From assembly GCA_021018815.1 (NCBI GenBank), contig JAITYX010000025.1, forward strand, positions 4,946,001 through 5,010,000: 64,000 nt of DNA. Direction: 5' to 3'. The notes below the pieces were generated by a model. It worked only from the letters and a program-made list of their open reading frames with translations, was not told where the DNA came from and did no database searches. Shown piece by piece: positions 45,670 through 59,300 of this stretch; position 1 is the stretch's first letter; every line of letters starts with the position of its first letter. The DNA is from Talinum fruticosum (Eukaryota; Streptophyta; Magnoliopsida; Caryophyllales; Talinaceae). The position numbers and the translations under genes are program-made.

Positions 45670-46914
45670 TCATACTTCTTGCATAACATTAGTATTTCTC
45701 TCCAAATTTCTAGCCATAGACTTCCTTGGTACAGGGGTAAAAGCCTCTGAGTTTTGTGTGTTCTGCATTGCTTGATCCATCAGTGTGTTTTGTGTGTTCT
45801 GCGTTGCTTGATCCACTAGTGATTGATCATGATCATGCTGAACAACTACATCTTGGTCCTCATGTGTTTGGAGGGGTTCTTTTTGAACAGGCCTCCAAAC
45901 TTTGTGAGTTACAGGTTGGTGTTTCTGCTTGCATTCTGGTTCCATATGACCAAACATCTTGCAAAAGTTGCATTTTGTTGGCTTCCATTCGTATTCCACA
46001 CATTGCAAGATCAATTCCCCATTTTCAGTAGCAAACTCGATAAAATCAGGTAGTGAGTCACCAATCTTGACGTCAATGAGGAGTCTCGCATAGTTCAGCA
46101 TTAATTTCTCCTTTGTAGGTTTATCCGTCTTAATAGGCCTTCCTATCAAGCTACCAAGTTTGCTCAAGCTAGGAGGTCCCCAGTACTTGGCATCTAAATT
46201 CGGAAGTTGAACCCAAATTGGCAATTTCTCAATTTGATCCCTCTTGAATTCCAAATTTTCACTCCAAGGTTGCATGAGTACTGGTTTTTTGTCAAAAAAA
46301 ATTAGTCCCTTTTAGAGTACAGTATCTCTGTCTTCCACATTATGAAATCGAACAAAAAATAAACCATTTCTCAATGCAATAACTTTATGAATCATAAAGG
46401 ATGCCCAAATATGCTGAATGAACCCAGAGAACACCCTGTAAGGGGATTTGCACCCACAACACAGCACACAAGGGAGGAGGACCAATATTCAATCTCGTCT
46501 TTAACATCTTCCTTATCAATTACAGTATATTAAATTCCATTCATTTCAGCACAGGTAATGAAGTCCAATTCCATACCTTCATCTGTGTTCAGCATCGATG
46601 TATAGGTGGGTTGAATTGTAACTGTGGTCAGTGAAGTCTCTATCGGCGGCTGAGTTTCTAGGGCCCTTCCAACTTCCCGGCTGTCCTTAGGCGATTCCAG
46701 ACCATTTCCGACCACCCTTTGAGGCGAATTAGGTGGAGACGCCACATGATTCTGCGGGCTAGGGTTAATCGGCGGGGCAGATGGTGCTGGAGAAACAGCA
46801 ACTGCCGGGAGACCGTTACTGTAGTCACCGGTGATACAGGAACAAGGTAGGACGAGGGCTTCGGGGCCATCAACTGCGAGTGACTGTGTTTTTGGGCCGT
46901 CCTCGTTTCGCCAT
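45670..46914 (-). pseudogene. LINE ORF1: DUF4283-type protein with zinc knuckle, broken
   Basis: The start ATG at 46914-46912 gives MAKRGRPKN, an AT-hook-like N-terminus common in plant LINE ORF1, followed by a stop after 14 codons. A Pro/Ser/Thr-rich linker spans 46870-46530 in shifting frames. A DUF4283-like domain covers about 46480-46000 and includes LPIWVQLPNLDAKYW and LLIDVKIGDSLPD. The knuckle CNFCKMFGHMEPEC (CX2CX4HX4C) is near 45950-45990. The tail has Gln/Asn repeats. It would bind the LINE RNA. Confidence 0.85.
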
Positions 46915-47107
46915 GGCTTCCGCTCTCAAGGCATCGCGAGGAGTTTGAAAATTCTCCAAATATATTAAAATTTTAAGACACAAAATAACAAAATTAACTC
47001 ATATAATATTAAAGAACACTTAACATAATATATGGTGGGGTTTAGCATGAAAATTTTAAAAGTTGGGGGCAAAATGTGAATATGTCAGATGCAATGGCTA
47101 TGTTATA

Positions 47108-47444
47108 TTACAAACTATGGCACATGCCACCACTGCATAGTCTGAGGTAGTAGTTATATTTGCACATGCAACAAAAGACGAGGTGCCATAAGTCTGGGTT
47201 CGTTGAATAGTTGGCAACATAATTGAAGATCCTCTCTGTAATCTGTCCTGCCTGAAAAATTGTGGTACATACCACCACCGTACAGTCCAACAAATTAGTG
47301 AGCCCTTCCTCTACCCATTCTACGACAGCATGATCCTTGAAAATCCGCTTTTGTTGATAGAAAGGCACCAGTCAATCGACATCCAAGTTCGGCAGAGGCT
47401 CGTTCATATGAAGATGGTCCATCAACCAAATCTACAAAATGTTG
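47108..47444 (-). pseudogene. possible gene fragment, unidentified
   Basis: On the minus strand a segment from 47444 reads FVDLVDGPSSYERASAELG and CRLTGAFLSTKADF. After a one-base shift near 47345 it continues with HAVVEWVEEGLTNLL and an open frame to 47108. The amino-acid composition looks like an ordinary protein exon rather than repeat noise. I do not recognise the family. A phrase giving GGTGGTATGTACCAC and GGTGGCATGTGCCA occurs twice (47265 and 47125), suggesting a local duplication. Confidence 0.3.
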
Positions 47445-49276
47445 AAGCATCAGCCCAATGCAATCAGTAACCTAAAGCCCAACAAATTGGGTCAAGTAGC
47501 CTAACAAGCATAAAATTAAAACAAAACACGACAAAAAAACCATAAGACTAGAACCAAAGCAAGTTCTGAGGCCCGATTGTCATTGTCCAACATCTCAATA
47601 CAAAAAAAAATTATGTCACGCCTTGTAGGAATCAAATTCGGTTTGCATGGTCAACATCAGCTCACATGAAGCCAACAGTTACAAAATACTTAGTCCGGAC
47701 CCGTCTTATGCACGGAAGAATGTTGTATAATGCATAACTTAAGAAATTATTGGATTACGCAACGAATGTTGTACTTGTGAGTTTCTTTTCTCGATCATTT
47801 AATTTTATTGAATGATTTCACTTTCAACAACATTCTTATACATGTTATCCCCTCATAATGAAAACGCTTTTGTGACTCATCAAAGTTAAAAGAACCCAAC
47901 GTATAAAAATCATTAGAGCCCAATACACATTCATCTTCCAATCATTCTAAATTTCAAAAGAATAAATAAATAATCTAAAATAATAAATAAAAAAGAATGT
48001 TGAAAAATATCATCAAGGTTTTAAGATTACATACGTGATTTGGAATATTAAGAAGTCGAGTCTCTTCAAGAATCAAACAATTTAAATAATCCTAACTCAT
48101 ACAGTTGTAGAAATAGTGTGACAATATGTTTGGGTACCAAAAGGTAAATATTAGTAGAAAAATGAATAATATATGGTTGGTAGATATTGAGCTAGATGAC
48201 CTATAGATGATAATAAATATTATTATGTCACAAATTAATATTACAATACAAAGTACATCAATAAAAGAATATCAAACTTATAACTCATAACTCTTTACAA
48301 AGTCAATACTAATTTAACTTAATAGACACCTAGATAAATATTTATATGCAACCAACCTACTAAAATATCATTGACTTAAATAATACACGAACTCTTAAAA
48401 AGTATACATATACCCATAATGGGATCTCATTTTTTAAAAATTATAAAGTGAATACAATGATGTATCCATTCTTACCTACCTCTACACACAAAGATAATTA
48501 AACATATAATAACTACTTATATTGAGATTAATAGTGAAAAATATTATAATGATATAAGTGATCCAAATATATTTCACAATAATAGGTAATTTGTAACATA
48601 GTAAAGGGTATAATAGGTCAATTCGCGACGTAGGGTAATAAAATTATCTCGTATTTTGTACTTATATTGAAAATTAATCGCGATTTTAGTAGTGAATCAA
48701 TGGGGCAAAAATATTGATACAATCGAGATTTTAGAAATAGATGTTTTACTCGATTAACAACCAATTGCTTTCCTCGAGACACAACTCTTCCTCTCAATTA
48801 ATTAACATAATAAGAGTAACATGAGTTCTATTTCAAGATGCCGGAGATGTTTGATGACAAATACTCATCTTTTAATAATTTAGAAAACTTACAATAGTAA
48901 AAGATATTATTTAAATATGTTTGTCAATAATAAGTCACATATAGACATGTTAGGAAGAAACTAAAATAAACTGTATTTGTAAAAAAAAAAAAATTGATCT
49001 CGTATGTTATGCAAAAATTTTGAAACAAATGAATTTATTTAAAGTCCTATGGGCTTAATAGAAGTTGGCATATTAAGTTTGCAATCTTTTAAACATAACA
49101 CAAATTACGAACCGAAAGTACACAAATTACGAACCGAAGCAATATAATTCCTAACTTTTTATTCATTACGTTTTATTCCACAACATATTTGAATCATAAT
49201 TTTCTATCTTGTCCGCATTTTTAAGTATTAATATCAAGTATATATGTAATTGTTATATTTTTATCATATTAATTTA
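47445..49276. other. AT-rich stretch, nothing recognised
   Basis: No ORF above background, no terminal repeats and no similarity to the other elements of the window that I can see. Confidence 0.5.
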
Positions 49277-52200
49277 TGATTTATTAAGGTTTATTAAATC
49301 ATTCCGTACATAGGATCAAGGTAATAACCAAATTACTTCCTCGGATAGTTAAATATTTAAATATTATTTTTATAACATGGTCCTATTGATTTTAATTTTA
49401 AAAATTCTTATAATAAATATAATTTGAACTAATACAATTTTATGACACCAAGTCAAAAAATACCATCAACAATGAAAAATTAATAATGTTAGACAAAATT
49501 ATTATATTTCGAGCCCAAAATAATATTGCATATAAATATACATAATAATAAATAAGAGCTAATATACAATCCAAACCCTAAATAAATAAATACATAACTA
49601 TATATATTAATTTTATTTTATGTCTTAATATATTTTAATTTTCAGATTACTTTTCTTTTTCTTTTTGTTATGTTTTAGTCGGTTTGTTAGAAGTTAGAAT
49701 AAAATTAGTCTTCTTCGGTTAATTTTATTTTTATATTACTATAGGGTTTAGTTATAATCTTTTTAATCTGTTAGTATTAATTTTCTTAGTTTTTATAACT
49801 GATTTGATAATTTTTTAGATTTTTTTCTAATTTAGGTTAAAGTAGGTCATTAATTTAATAAATTTATAAATTTAGTTTTTTCATTTTGATTTTAGGTGTT
49901 TTGAATATATTCAGGTCCAAAAATATTTTTAATATTATGGTAATTTAATTATTTATTTTCTCATTTATTTCATGTAATTTATTATTTATTTTACTTTCTG
50001 TTTAAGATTATATTCTTATTTTATTATTTTTAACTCTGTTTAGTTTTTCTGGAAAACCATAAAAAAATATTTTTGAGTTTTAGGTTACTTTTATATTTTT
50101 TGGATTTTTTATTTAATTTATTATATGTGTTATTTATTACTCTTCTACTTAGTTTTGTTTTAATTTTCTATTTTATATTTTTATGAATTAATTAGGATGT
50201 TTAATTATTATTTAATTTTTATATTAAGATTAGATAATTTTATAATATATAACTTATTTAAATTTAGTTTTTTCATTTTGATTTTAGGTGTTTAGGATAA
50301 ATTTAGGTCCAAAAATAATTTTAATGTTCTGGTAATTGAATTATTTATTTTCTCATTAATTTAGTACAGCTTTATTATTTGTTTTACATTCTGATTAAGA
50401 TTATATTTTTATTTTATAATTTTTAATTCTTTTTAATTTTTCTGGAAAAGTAAAAAAATATATTTTTGGTTTTAGGTTACTTTTATATTTTGTCAGATTT
50501 TTTATTTAATTTATTATATAATTTGGTATATTTGTTATTTATTAATTTTCTACTTAGTTTTGTTTTTATTTTCTATTTTATATTTTTATGAATTGATTAT
50601 GATGATTAATTATTATTTAATTTTTATAATAAGATTAGATAATTTATAATATATAACTAATTTGATAATCTTTCATACTTATTTACGAATTTAGGTTAAA
50701 GTATGTTTTTAATTTTATAAATTTAGTTTTTTTATTTTTATGTTAGGTTTTTAGGGTATTAGGTCCATAAAATAGTTTTAATATTTTGATAATTTAATTA
50801 TTTATTTTCGTATTTATTTAGTATATTTTATTATTTGTTTAACTTTTTGTCTAAGATTATGTTTTTATTTTATTATTTTTATTTTTATTATATAAATTTA
50901 TGATTTATTAAGGTTTATTAAATCATTCTCGTACATAGGATTAAGGTAATAGCCAAATTGCTTCCTCATATAGTTAAATATTTAAATATTAATTTTATAC
51001 ATGTTCCTATTGATTTGAATTTTAAAAATTCTTATAATAAATATATTTTAAACTAATATAATTTTATGACACTAAGTCAAAAAACACCATCAATGATGAA
51101 AAATTAATAATGTTAGACAAAATTATTATATTTCAAGCCCAAAATAATATTGCACATCAATATAGAAAAAACTAAATGAGAGCTAATATACAATCTAAAC
51201 CCTAAATAAATAAATAAATAACTATATATATTAATTTTATTTTATGTCTTAATAAATTTTGATTTTCAGATTATTTTTCTTTTCGTTTTTGTTATTTTTT
51301 AGTCAGTTTATTAGAAGTTAGAATAAAATTAGTTTTCTTCGGTTAATTTTATTTTTATATTACTCTAGGGTTTAGTTAGAATATTTTTAATCTGTTAGTA
51401 TTAATTTTCTCAGTTTTTATAACTGATTTGATAATTTTTTAGAGTTTTTTCTAATTTAGGTTAAAGTAGGTATTTAATTTAATAAATTTATAAATTTAGT
51501 TTTTTTATTTTAAATTTAGGTGTTTAGGATATATTAAGGTACAACAAATAATTATAATATTCTAGTAATTTAATTATTTATTTTCTCATTTATTTAGTGC
51601 AGTTTATTATTTGTTTTACTTTTTGTTTCAGATTATATTTTTATTTTATTATTTTAATTCTGTTTAATTTTTCTGGAAAACTTAAAAAAATATTTTTGGG
51701 TTTTAGATTACTTTTATATTTTTTCGGATTATTTATATTTGTATTTATTTAGTGCATTTTATTATTTGTTTAACTTTTTGTTTAAGATTATGTTTTTATT
51801 TTATTATTTTTAATTTTATTATATTAATTTATGATTTATTAAAGTTTATTAAATCATTCTGTACATAGGATCAAAGTACTAACCAAATTGTTCCCTCGGA
51901 TAGTTAAATATTTAAACATTATTTTTATGACATGTTCCTATTGATTTTAATTTAAAATTTTTTTATAATAAATATATTTTGAACTAATAAAATTTTATGA
52001 CACCAAGTCAAAAACACCATCAATAAGGAAAAATTAATAATGTTAGACAAAATTATTATATTTTAGGCCCAAAACAATATTGTATCTCAATATACATAAT
52101 AGTAAATGAGAGAAAATACACAATGTAAACCCTAAATAAATAAATACATAACTATATATATTAATTTTATTTTATGTCTTAATATATTTTAATTTTCAGA

Positions 52201-53030
52201 TTACTTTGCTTTTCGTTTTTGTTATTTTTTAATAAGTGTGTTAGAAGTTAGAATAAAATTAGTCTTCTTCGGTTAATTTTATTTTTATATTACTATAGGG
52301 TTTAGTAAGAATCTTTTTAATCTGTTAGTATTAATTTTTTTAGTTGTTATAACTGATTTGATAATTTTTTAGATTTTTTCTAATTTAGGTTAAAGTAGGT
52401 ATTTAATTTAATAAATTTATAAATTTAGTTTTTTCATTTTGATTTTAGGTGTTTAGAATATATTTAGGTCCAAAAATAATTTTAATATTCCGGTAATTTA
52501 ATTATTTATTTTCTCATTTATTTAGTGTAATTTATTATTTGTTTTACTTTTGTTTAATTTTTCTGGAAAACTAAAAAAAAATATTTTTGGGTTTTAGGTT
52601 ACTTTTATATTTTTTTCAGATTTTTTATTTAATTTATTATATAATTTTGTATATTTGTTATTTACTAATTTTCTACTTTGTTTTGTTTTTATTTTCTATT
52701 TTATATTTTTATGAATTGATTAGGATAATTAATTATTATTTAATTTTCATATTAAGATTAGATAATTTTATAATATATAACTGATTTGATAAATTTTCAG
52801 ACTTATTTACTAATTTAGGTTAAAGCATGTTTTTAATTTAATAAATTTATAAATTTAGTTTTTTCATTTGTATTTTAGGTTTTTAGCTATTAGGTACATA
52901 AAATAGTTTTAATATTTTGGTAATTTAATTATTTATTTTCGTATTTATTTATGCATTTTATTATTTGTTTAACTTTTTGTTTAAGATTATGTTTTTATTT
53001 TATTATTTTTAATTTTTCTGAAAAATTGTA
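49277..53030 (+). repeat. tandem array of LTR-derived units
   Basis: Two anchor words recur in the same order: ATGATTTATTAA(G/A)GTTTATT at about 49277, 50900 and 51831, and CCCTAAATAAATAAATA at about 49576, 51200 and 52130. Both give spacings of about 1624 and 930 bp. Within each unit TTTTAATTTTCAGATTA and the following few hundred bases resemble the Athila LTR near 29110-29500 and 37955-38330. A sub-block around TTTAGTTTTTTCATTTTGAT occurs at about 49871, 50263, 50721, 51493, 52424 and 52854. No ORF is present. Confidence 0.72.
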
Positions 53031-53036
53031 TATATT

Positions 53037-53047
53037 GTTATATATTA

Positions 53048-53105
<58 letters not shown>
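53037..53105. repeat. (ATT)n microsatellite
   Basis: TTA/ATT trinucleotide repeats with few interruptions at the end of the tandem array. The preceding short ORF and the poly-Ile ORF through it are products of the repeat. Confidence 0.9.
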
Positions 53106-53107
<2 letters not shown>

Positions 53108-53371
53108 TTATTTTGACATGGAGTAAAAAAGTGTCCATATATGAGTGGAAACCTATTTTTTTCAATGATAAATTATTATTTTTTTATTGGACGAAACTCC
53201 TAAATTCACTCTCGGACCGCCGTGTCATCTTTTTGATAAGATTAACATTATATAATGTATAGATAGCACAAAACCAAAAACAATTCTAGGCCTAGTGAAA
53301 TCAAATCGAGGTTACCTGGACCAATAGAATTCTAACATTTATTTTTTTTAACACATACACACAAATACATA

Positions 53372-55087
<1,716 letters not shown>

Positions 55088-55104
55088 ATCTCCCCTTTTT
55101 GATG
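55088..55104 (-). promoter_or_regulatory. copia copy 2 polypurine tract
   Basis: ATCTCCCCTTTTTGATG on the plus strand gives CATCAAAAAGGGGAGAT on the element strand, directly before the 3' LTR. It primes plus-strand DNA synthesis in LTR retrotransposons. Confidence 0.85.
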
Positions 55105-55454
55105 AAAGGCATTCCATACTTAAACGAAATTTTGTTAGAAAATGATTCCGAGTGGTTGCGCATGAGATGAGATGAGTAAGGCATACTCAATGTATTAGAA
55201 CAATACTTAATGTATCGGAGCAAAAAGTAAAGTATGCTATATTAAATAATTATTATTAACAAAAAAATATGCTAGCAATAATGAACTCGAAATTAATAAT
55301 GAAATGCAGTAGTCCATTAAAAAATTCAAAAGGGCGGAAAAACTCCCCTAAACAAGACAACAAGTTTTTCGACTCTATTTCTCTATTTCTCCCCCTTGCC
55401 TTTCAGCAAAAAACAACAAGAAAAAGAAGGGAAGAAAATAGCAAGTAGTACAAC
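55105..55454. other. copia copy 2, non-coding 3' region
   Basis: AT-rich sequence between the extra ORF and the polypurine tract; nothing else recognised. Confidence 0.6.
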
Positions 55455-57153
55455 TTAGATGTCTGGATAGAAAAAAATAAATATTTCGAAAGAAGAAGAC
55501 TCGAAAGCCGAGGAATTGTGACTCAGTACATGGTGCCTATGAGAGAGAGGGAGATTTCGAGTGGAGGCGGAGGGAGTGGAGGTTCGCTGGCGCCGATATG
55601 ATCTTGACGATGTGCTTGAGCGCGGCGAAGAGAGAACCGGGATTATCGTCGGGGCTCGGCTCGAGTAGCTAACCCGGAGTGAGTGGATCGAGGGGTTCTT
55701 CCCTTGGAACCTCGTAGGCTGGAGGGGCTGCTCTGTCGACCCGTTGGAGTAGCGAGGTCTTCGACCCACTCGGATCGCTATCTAAGCCGAGTACTGCTAT
55801 TTGAGCTTGTGGAGCGAGTTTGACCCTCGGCAGTTCCCACTGCTTCTTCTTGGTGATCCTCCCTTGCCCGGATGGACCTGCCTCGGCCCGCAGGGTCCTC
55901 GGCGTCTGCTCGCTTCTGCATTTGCAGCTTCTTCTTCTTCATCCCCGCTGTCCGAGGAGGTCGGACACTGGGCTCGAAGACGCTTCGGATGCGTCCGAGT
56001 CGTCATGGTCCTGAGCCGCCTTGTACCGTCTCTCTCGAGGAGCTTGACCAGCTCCTTCTGCTCCTTTACCAATTCCCTCATCTCAAGAACTAGAGACAGC
56101 TGCTCTCGAATTTGGGATTGACCAGTCTTGAGATTGATGGTCAAATTTTGGAGAACAGATTTGAAAGATCGGAGCATGTCTCCGAAATCGAAGACACGGA
56201 GTTGATCTTGTCCATAAAAATAGGGGACAAGAGAGCGAGAGAGAGATTTTAAGGCACCCGAGGTGGAGGCACCACCAGTTGGAGAAGGGAGAGAGAGAGG
56301 AGTTGATTTCTGAGTCTATGGCGGAGAAGGAGGCCTCGGTTCCGAGTTATGCACCCGGACACCGGGTTTAGTTTCTCGGTATCCATACCCCTGCAGTTCC
56401 TTTTGCCGACCACAACGGCAGCCTCGGATACGGCGTTTGGGTCCGAGGGGAGAGGAACTTGGAATTGTTTGAAGACAAGGGTCGGAAGAGCATTGAAAGG
56501 AAGGAAGGTGTTCTTCTTGGATTGGAGTTGAGTGGCACGGCGGCCATCCGCTTAATGATGGAGGAGAAGAGGTCTACTTCGTAGCCCTCAAGAATGTCAA
56601 AAAGAGCTTTGAGGTGCTTGGAGTTGGGGTTCTCCTTGTCTGGAATGTCTGTGAGAAAAAGGTTCTCATCGGCAGAAAGCACGAAGGCGAGCTTTGACTT
56701 CAACCGAGTCATAGAAAAGTTTTTCCGGGACTCGGGGAACTCTTTGGCGTATTTTTCAAAGAAGTCGTCGGCGACTTCGATGAAAGGAATGGGTTTGCTG
56801 TTCAGGAAGAGAGAGGAGACCTTGAAGAGGCGGTGGAGGAGAGAGGTGTTTAGACGAATACTTATGTTCCGAACCCTAGAAGTTAGAACATTTTCGGAGT
56901 GAGTAAGGTGAGTGTAGAACTCGAAACGAGTTCGGGATAGATAAACTCGCTGAAGCACATGAAGTTGTATGCTCCGGTGGTTTGAATGTGGGACAACCAA
57001 GAAAGTTTGGTTGTAGGAAAGAACTTGTCGTCCAGGACAAGGTGCTTGGGTGACAATGGGTTTGGAAGGGGTGGAGCTTTACGGAGTTTTAGTGCGAGGC
57101 TTTTTGGAAGAGGAGGAGACACGGAAGTCGGGATGGTTTCCTCTTTTAGGCAT
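55455..57153 (-). pseudogene. copia copy 2, extra ORF downstream of pol, broken
   Basis: The start ATG at 57153 gives MPKRGNHPDFRVSSSSKKPR and stops after 24 codons. The reading then passes through segments 57122-56883 (DDKFFPTTKLSW, GAYNFMCFSEFIYPE) and 57000-56368 (NVLTSRVRNISIRLN, DDFFEKYAKEFPESR), resembling the domain annotated as putative plant transposon protein in other plant repeats. The C-terminal part 56177-55455 has a predicted coiled coil (EMRELVKEQKELVKLLERDG), an acidic run (SDSGDEEEEAANAE) and a Ser/Arg-rich tail. It lies where sireviruses carry their env-like gene. I see no clear signal peptide or membrane segment. Function unknown. Confidence 0.7.
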
Positions 57154-57772
57154 TTTGAGAGAAGGAAGAAAGGATGAAACTTTCGAGTAGAAAAGAGAAG
57201 GAGAGGTAGAAGAGAAGAAACGAAAAAGGTATAGAAGAAAAAGATGAGAGCAGTCGAAACTTACGAGAGATGGCTTCTTCGATGCTTGCAGACGTTCAAG
57301 GATGACTGTTCACGTAGTAATCTTCCGCGAAAAGTTTCTTTTGAGAGATATGGAGTGTAGAGTACCGAGACGAAGATCAATAGACGCTATTTATAGAAAA
57401 TAAGCGCGCCCGTCAACTATCCGTTAAATATAACTCCGTTCGACTCGACTTGTCCATCGGTCAACAAAGACCGGTGTGACGGTTCTCTTCAACGGTTAAG
57501 ATTTCATCGGTTAGAAATCCACGGCTAAAATCCGATCATAGCGCTCGAGAGAGAAAGAGAAGGATTTTGAAAATAAGATCCGAAACTCTCCACCGATCTA
57601 GAGATAGTTTCGGAACTTTGAAGTCCAAGTTTCTCTACGTCCGAGTTTGACTCAAATTGGTTTCGAGTGACTCGAAACACGAAATAACTACCAGCCCGAG
57701 TATCACTGAATCAATCGAGCTAATGATTATTAAAAGTGAAAAAACACGAAATTTGTAATCGATATCATATAA
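57154..57772 (-). promoter_or_regulatory. promoter-like region before the extra ORF
   Basis: CTATAAATAG on the minus strand (57387-57396) lies about 235 bp before the ATG at 57153, with a GA/CT-rich leader between. It is the same TATA word as in the LTR at 54165-54174, but the surrounding sequence is different. Upstream (57400-57770) no ORF is recognised. It may drive a separate transcript for the extra ORF; this is inference. Confidence 0.5.
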
Positions 57773-59300
57773 TTAAGCATTTAACATACCAAGCTCATTC
57801 CGAATAAAACAAAACTGATCTTCACCATGAGGCTTAGTAAAGATATCAGCTAATTGAAGATTAGTAGGAATGAACTCTAGTTCAATATCACCTTTTTCTC
57901 GGTGATCGCGTAAGAAGTGATATCTGACCTCGATATGCTTTGTTTTCGAGTCTTTGGACGGGATTCTTGGTGATGCTGATTGCGCTTTGGTTGTCACACT
58001 TGATTGGAGCCGAGTTGAGGAATAGTCCAAGATCCTTCAAGTGTTACTTAATCCATAGAATGCGAGCGCAACGAGCTCCAGCTGCAATATATTCGGCTTC
58101 AGCTGTTGATAGAGCTACTGAGTTACGCTTCTTTGAGTGCCAAGATATTAGGGATTGACCCAGAAATTGGCAAGCTCCGGATGTGCTCTTTCGATCAACT
58201 TTGTATCCTGCGTAGTCCGCGTCCGAGTATCCAGTAAGAGTCGGTTACGAGTCTACGGAATACCATAGACCTAAATTCCGAGTACCTGCAAGATATCCGA
58301 ATATTCTCTTCACCGCAGTGAGATGTGATTCTTTTGGATTAGCTTGAAATCTTGCGCATAGACAGACACTAAACATTTTATACGGCCTGCTTGGAAGTAA
58401 GATATAGCAAAGATCCAATCATACCTCGATAATGTTTTGGATCTATTGCTTTACCTTTCTCGTCCGAGTCAAGCTTTATCTCTGCTTGCTCATGGGTGTA
58501 GATGCGTGCTTTGCATCTAGAAGTTTGTATTTCTTCAACAATTCCTTGGTATACTTAGATTGATGAACAAAGATTCCATCCTTGTCTTGTTTGATTTGTA
58601 AGCCAAGGAAGAAATTAAGTTCCCCATCATGCTCATTTGGAATTCTTGACTCATCAACTCGGAAAATTCTCGGCACGAAGACTCATTAGTAGCACCGAAG
58701 ATAATATCATCAACATAGATTTGAACAATAAGGAAATCTTTCCCCTTGGTCTTTATGAAGAGAGTCTTGTCGATCCGACCTCTTTTAAAATCATTTTGAA
58801 CCAAGAAGCTGCTCGGTCTTTCATACCAAGCTCGAGGTGCTTGTTTAAGACCATAGAGAGCCTTTTGAAGTTTGAAAACATGATTTGGAAATTCCGAGTT
58901 TTCAAAGCCAGGAGGCTGCTCGACATAGACTTCTTCTTCAATAAACCAATTGAGAAATGCACACTTAACATCCATTTGATATAGTTTAATATGCATGCTT
59001 GGATGCAAATGCCAACAGATATTCTAATGGCTTCAATTCAGCTACTGGTGCAAAGGTTTCCCCATAATCAATTCCTTCTTCTTGATTATATCCCCGAGCC
59101 ACAAGTTTAGCCTTATTTCTAATTATTACACCATCCTTATCCAGTTTGTTCTTAAAAACCCATTTGGTTCCTATAACTGGGTGGTCGGAAGGTCGGTTGG
59201 TCGAGTCCGGACTTGGTTTCTCTCGAATTGATTGAGTTCTTCTCGCATTGCCTCTACCCATTCAGGTTCATTAAGGGCCTTTAGTGCATTTTTGGGTTCA
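57773..59300 (-). pseudogene. copia copy 2, reverse transcriptase and RNase H, broken
   Basis: RT begins near 59250 with [13 protein letters not shown] and [20 protein letters not shown], continues with [16 protein letters not shown] (59000), KALYGLKQAPRAWYE (58860) and the catalytic YVDDIIFGA box (YVDD at 58706-58717). RNase H follows with TAEAEYIAAGA-like sequence near 58060-58110 and ends with TKHIEVRYHFLRDH, VEKGDIELEF-like and LQLADIFTKP blocks (57930-57800). Stops and shifts occur near 58990, 58530 and 58200. The catalytic box is intact. Confidence 0.9.

Larger units (their letters stand above)
42144..46930 (-). mobile_element. LINE (L1-type non-LTR retrotransposon), nearly full length, decayed
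   Basis: On the minus strand the order is ORF1 with a nucleic-acid-binding domain and zinc knuckle, then ORF2 with apurinic-type endonuclease, RT and a C-terminal zinc-binding block, then a 3' untranslated region and an A-tract (11 T on the plus strand at 42144-42154). This is the plant L1 plan. The start of ORF1 is preserved, so 5' truncation is small. I could not find a convincing target duplication. It lies beside virus 2 sequence on its left. Confidence 0.9.

Noticed and set aside
42100..47000. Target-site duplication of the LINE
   Set aside because: I compared the sequence left of the A-tract with the region right of 46920 and found no match longer than chance.
49277..53030. Repeated blocks considered as a CRISPR-like array
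   Set aside because: Units are 0.9-1.6 kb, AT-rich and LTR-like in a plant genome; there are no short regular repeats with unique spacers.
55801..56121. Several overlapping plus-strand ORFs
   Set aside because: They lie antisense to the extra ORF of the copia element in a GC-rich stretch and show no domain.
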